7,124 nucleotides of DNA, taken from the NCBI GenBank assembly GCA_013002595.1, contig JABDJG010000478.1, forward strand, positions 1 through 7,124, read 5' to 3'. The stretch comes from Hyphomicrobiales bacterium (GTDB lineage Bacteria > Pseudomonadota > Alphaproteobacteria > Rhizobiales > Aestuariivirgaceae). The notes below the pieces were generated by a model. The model searched no databases, was not told where the DNA came from, and saw only the letters and a list, made by a program, of their open reading frames with translations. A program made the position numbers and the translations under genes. Shown piece by piece: positions 6,228 to 7,124 of this stretch (its first letter is position 1; every line of letters begins with the position of its first letter).

Positions 6228-6388
6228 CATGTTGGTTGATTAGCCGCGTCTTAGCACACACTCGACCGGGCCACCAAGGGCTGTCATGATCGGTTCACCG
6301 CAGTTTGAGGTGTTGGTTCAAGTAACCTGAAAAGATGAGTCTTTCGAATCGCTTAGGCGTCCATGCTAAACAGATCGCGAACGGCGCT

Positions 6389-6412
6389 TGGGGCATCGAT
6401 TAAAATGCCTCA
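6389..6412 (+). repeat. 8-base-pair stem with TAAAAT in its loop, gph leader
   Basis: TGGGGCAT (6389-6396) can pair with ATGCCTCA (6405-6412), with one G-U pair, around an 8-base loop. It lies about 70 bases before the gph start. The loop includes TAAAAT, a possible -10 element, so it may be a promoter-overlapping operator, an mRNA leader hairpin, or chance. Confidence 0.3.
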
Positions 6413-6480
6413 CGCATCACTTCGATGGAAACTCCACCGCGGTCCTCACACTTCACTTTAACGTAATTGCAGCGCCCAAC

Positions 6481-7124
6481 ATGAAACTGAACACGGTAGT
6501 CTTTGATCTGGACGGCACATTGGTGGATACCGCGCCTGATCTGATGCATGCGACCAATGCGATACTGACCGCGCATGGCCGGCGTGCGGTCAGTCTGCAC
6601 GAGCTGCGCGAGATGGTCGGGCATGGTGCGCGGATGCTGATCGACAAGGGCTTCCGCCTGACCGGCGATCCCATCGAAGGAGAGCGGCTGGAACCGCTGT
6701 ACCAGGATTTCGTCGACCACTACGCGGCCAACATCGCGGTCGACAGCGTGCCCTATCCCGGCGTTATCGAGTTGATGAATGCGTGTAAGGCACAAGGGCT
6801 GGCGATGGCTGTGTGCACCAACAAGCTGGAGATGCTGTCGGTCCGGCTGATCGAGGAGCTCAAGCTGTCGCACTACTTTTCCTGCATCATCGGCCCTGAC
6901 ACAATCGGCATTGCCAAACCGGACCCGGCGCCATTGCGCGAGGCGGTGCAAAGATCGGGCGGCACGATGGAGCGCGCCATCATGATCGGCGACAGCGAGA
7001 CCGATATCAAGACCGCCAAGGCAGCATCGGTACCAGCCATCGGCGTCAGCTTCGGGTATACCGACAAGCACGTCTCAACGTTCGAACCAGAACATGTAAT
7101 CGACCACTATGATGAGGCCTGGGC
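6481..7124 (+). CDS. gph: Phosphoglycolate phosphatase (HAD family), C-terminus cut by window edge
   Basis: This gene gives 214 full residues and is open at the window end; the family is usually about 220-235, so only a short tail is missing. It hydrolyses 2-phosphoglycolate, a by-product of DNA repair and oxygenase side reactions, to glycolate, using magnesium in the cytosol. HAD motif I is VFDLDGTLVDTAPD (7-20), with nucleophile D9 and acid/base D11. The helical cap follows, with VGHGARMLIDKGF (46-58) typical of Gph. Motif II is VCTNK (111-115) with T113, motif III K146 is in IAKPDP, and motif IV is MIGDSETDIKTAKAA (168-182) with D171 and D175. The ATG at 6481 gives the standard Gph N-terminus, although no strong ribosome binding site precedes it; a stop lies in frame at 6367. 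It is divergent from gabD. In several Rhizobiales gph lies with rpiA and gor, which supports Gph over a related HAD phosphatase. Confidence 0.92.
   Translation, partial: MKLNTVVFDLDGTLVDTAPDLMHATNAILTAHGRRAVSLHELREMVGHGARMLIDKGFRLTGDPIEGERLEPLYQDFVDHYAANIAVDSVPYPGVIELMNACKAQGLAMAVCTNKLEMLSVRLIEELKLSHYFSCIIGPDTIGIAKPDPAPLREAVQRSGGTMERAIMIGDSETDIKTAKAASVPAIGVSFGYTDKHVSTFEPEHVIDHYDEAW

Larger units (their letters stand above)
6214..6480. other. 267-base divergent spacer between gabD and gph
   Basis: Both neighbouring genes read away from this spacer, so it should carry promoters for each. On the gabD side the ribosome binding site is clear but no good -35/-10 pair is visible. On the gph side TAAAAT at 6401-6406 matches five of six bases of a -10 box and sits in the loop of a dyad (6389-6412), without a convincing -35. 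A CGGT-tc-ACCG dyad lies at 6291-6300 and GGTT-caagt-AACC at about 6315-6327. No gene is seen. Confidence 0.55.

Noticed and set aside
5161..6243. 360-codon plus-strand open frame antisense to gabD
   Set aside because: Long antisense frames are common opposite GC-rich genes; the gabD product is complete with all catalytic motifs, and the antisense product resembles no family.
6214..6261. 16-residue N-terminal extension of GabD from a GTG
   Set aside because: AAGGAGG lies just before the ATG at 6213, and the extension would encode that site itself.
6249..6277. Minus-strand TTGGTG / CTAAGA as gabD promoter
   Set aside because: Spacing is 17 bases, but both hexamers match the consensus too poorly to report.
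6400..7071. 223-codon minus-strand open frame opposite gph
   Set aside because: It is the shadow of gph, whose four HAD motifs are intact.

Overview
The window reads as chromosomal DNA of an alphaproteobacterium, by inference. It is GC-rich, its genes are closely packed, and the order rpiA then gor (with gph nearby) is familiar from Rhizobiales and relatives. The Gor and RpiA sequences also look alphaproteobacterial. I see no insertion sequence, phage gene, CRISPR array, tRNA or rRNA.

Left part (1-2671). A LiuR-like MerR-family regulator runs off the left edge on the minus strand. A 347-base gap follows, AT-rich at its right end and holding a 17-base palindrome that fits the GntR/FadR-type operator pattern. 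Next comes a minus-strand M20-family zinc amidohydrolase of the N-carbamoyl-amino-acid hydrolase / allantoate amidohydrolase group. It is divergent, across only 62 bases, from a plus-strand DUF1989 (urea-carboxylase-associated) protein. This pair is the least understood part of the window. It suggests breakdown of a ureido or guanidino compound, but the substrate cannot be read from the sequence.

Middle and right part (2681-7124). A tight minus-strand cluster is transcribed gabD, then rpiA, then gor: succinate-semialdehyde dehydrogenase, ribose-5-phosphate isomerase A and glutathione reductase. rpiA most likely starts on a TTG one base after the gabD stop, and gor overlaps the end of rpiA by 8 bases, so translation looks coupled. 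If GabD is NADP-linked, as its residues suggest, it makes NADPH and Gor uses it, with RpiA in the pentose phosphate pathway between them. gor converges on the DUF1989 gene with 9 bases between stop codons. Across a 267-base spacer from gabD, gph (phosphoglycolate phosphatase) runs rightward and leaves the window a few codons before its expected end.

Most genes are ordinary core metabolism. The points worth a second look are the orphan DUF1989/M20 pair, the isolated operator-like palindrome downstream of the hydrolase, the TTG start of rpiA and the gabD insertion into an otherwise familiar gph-rpiA-gor neighbourhood.
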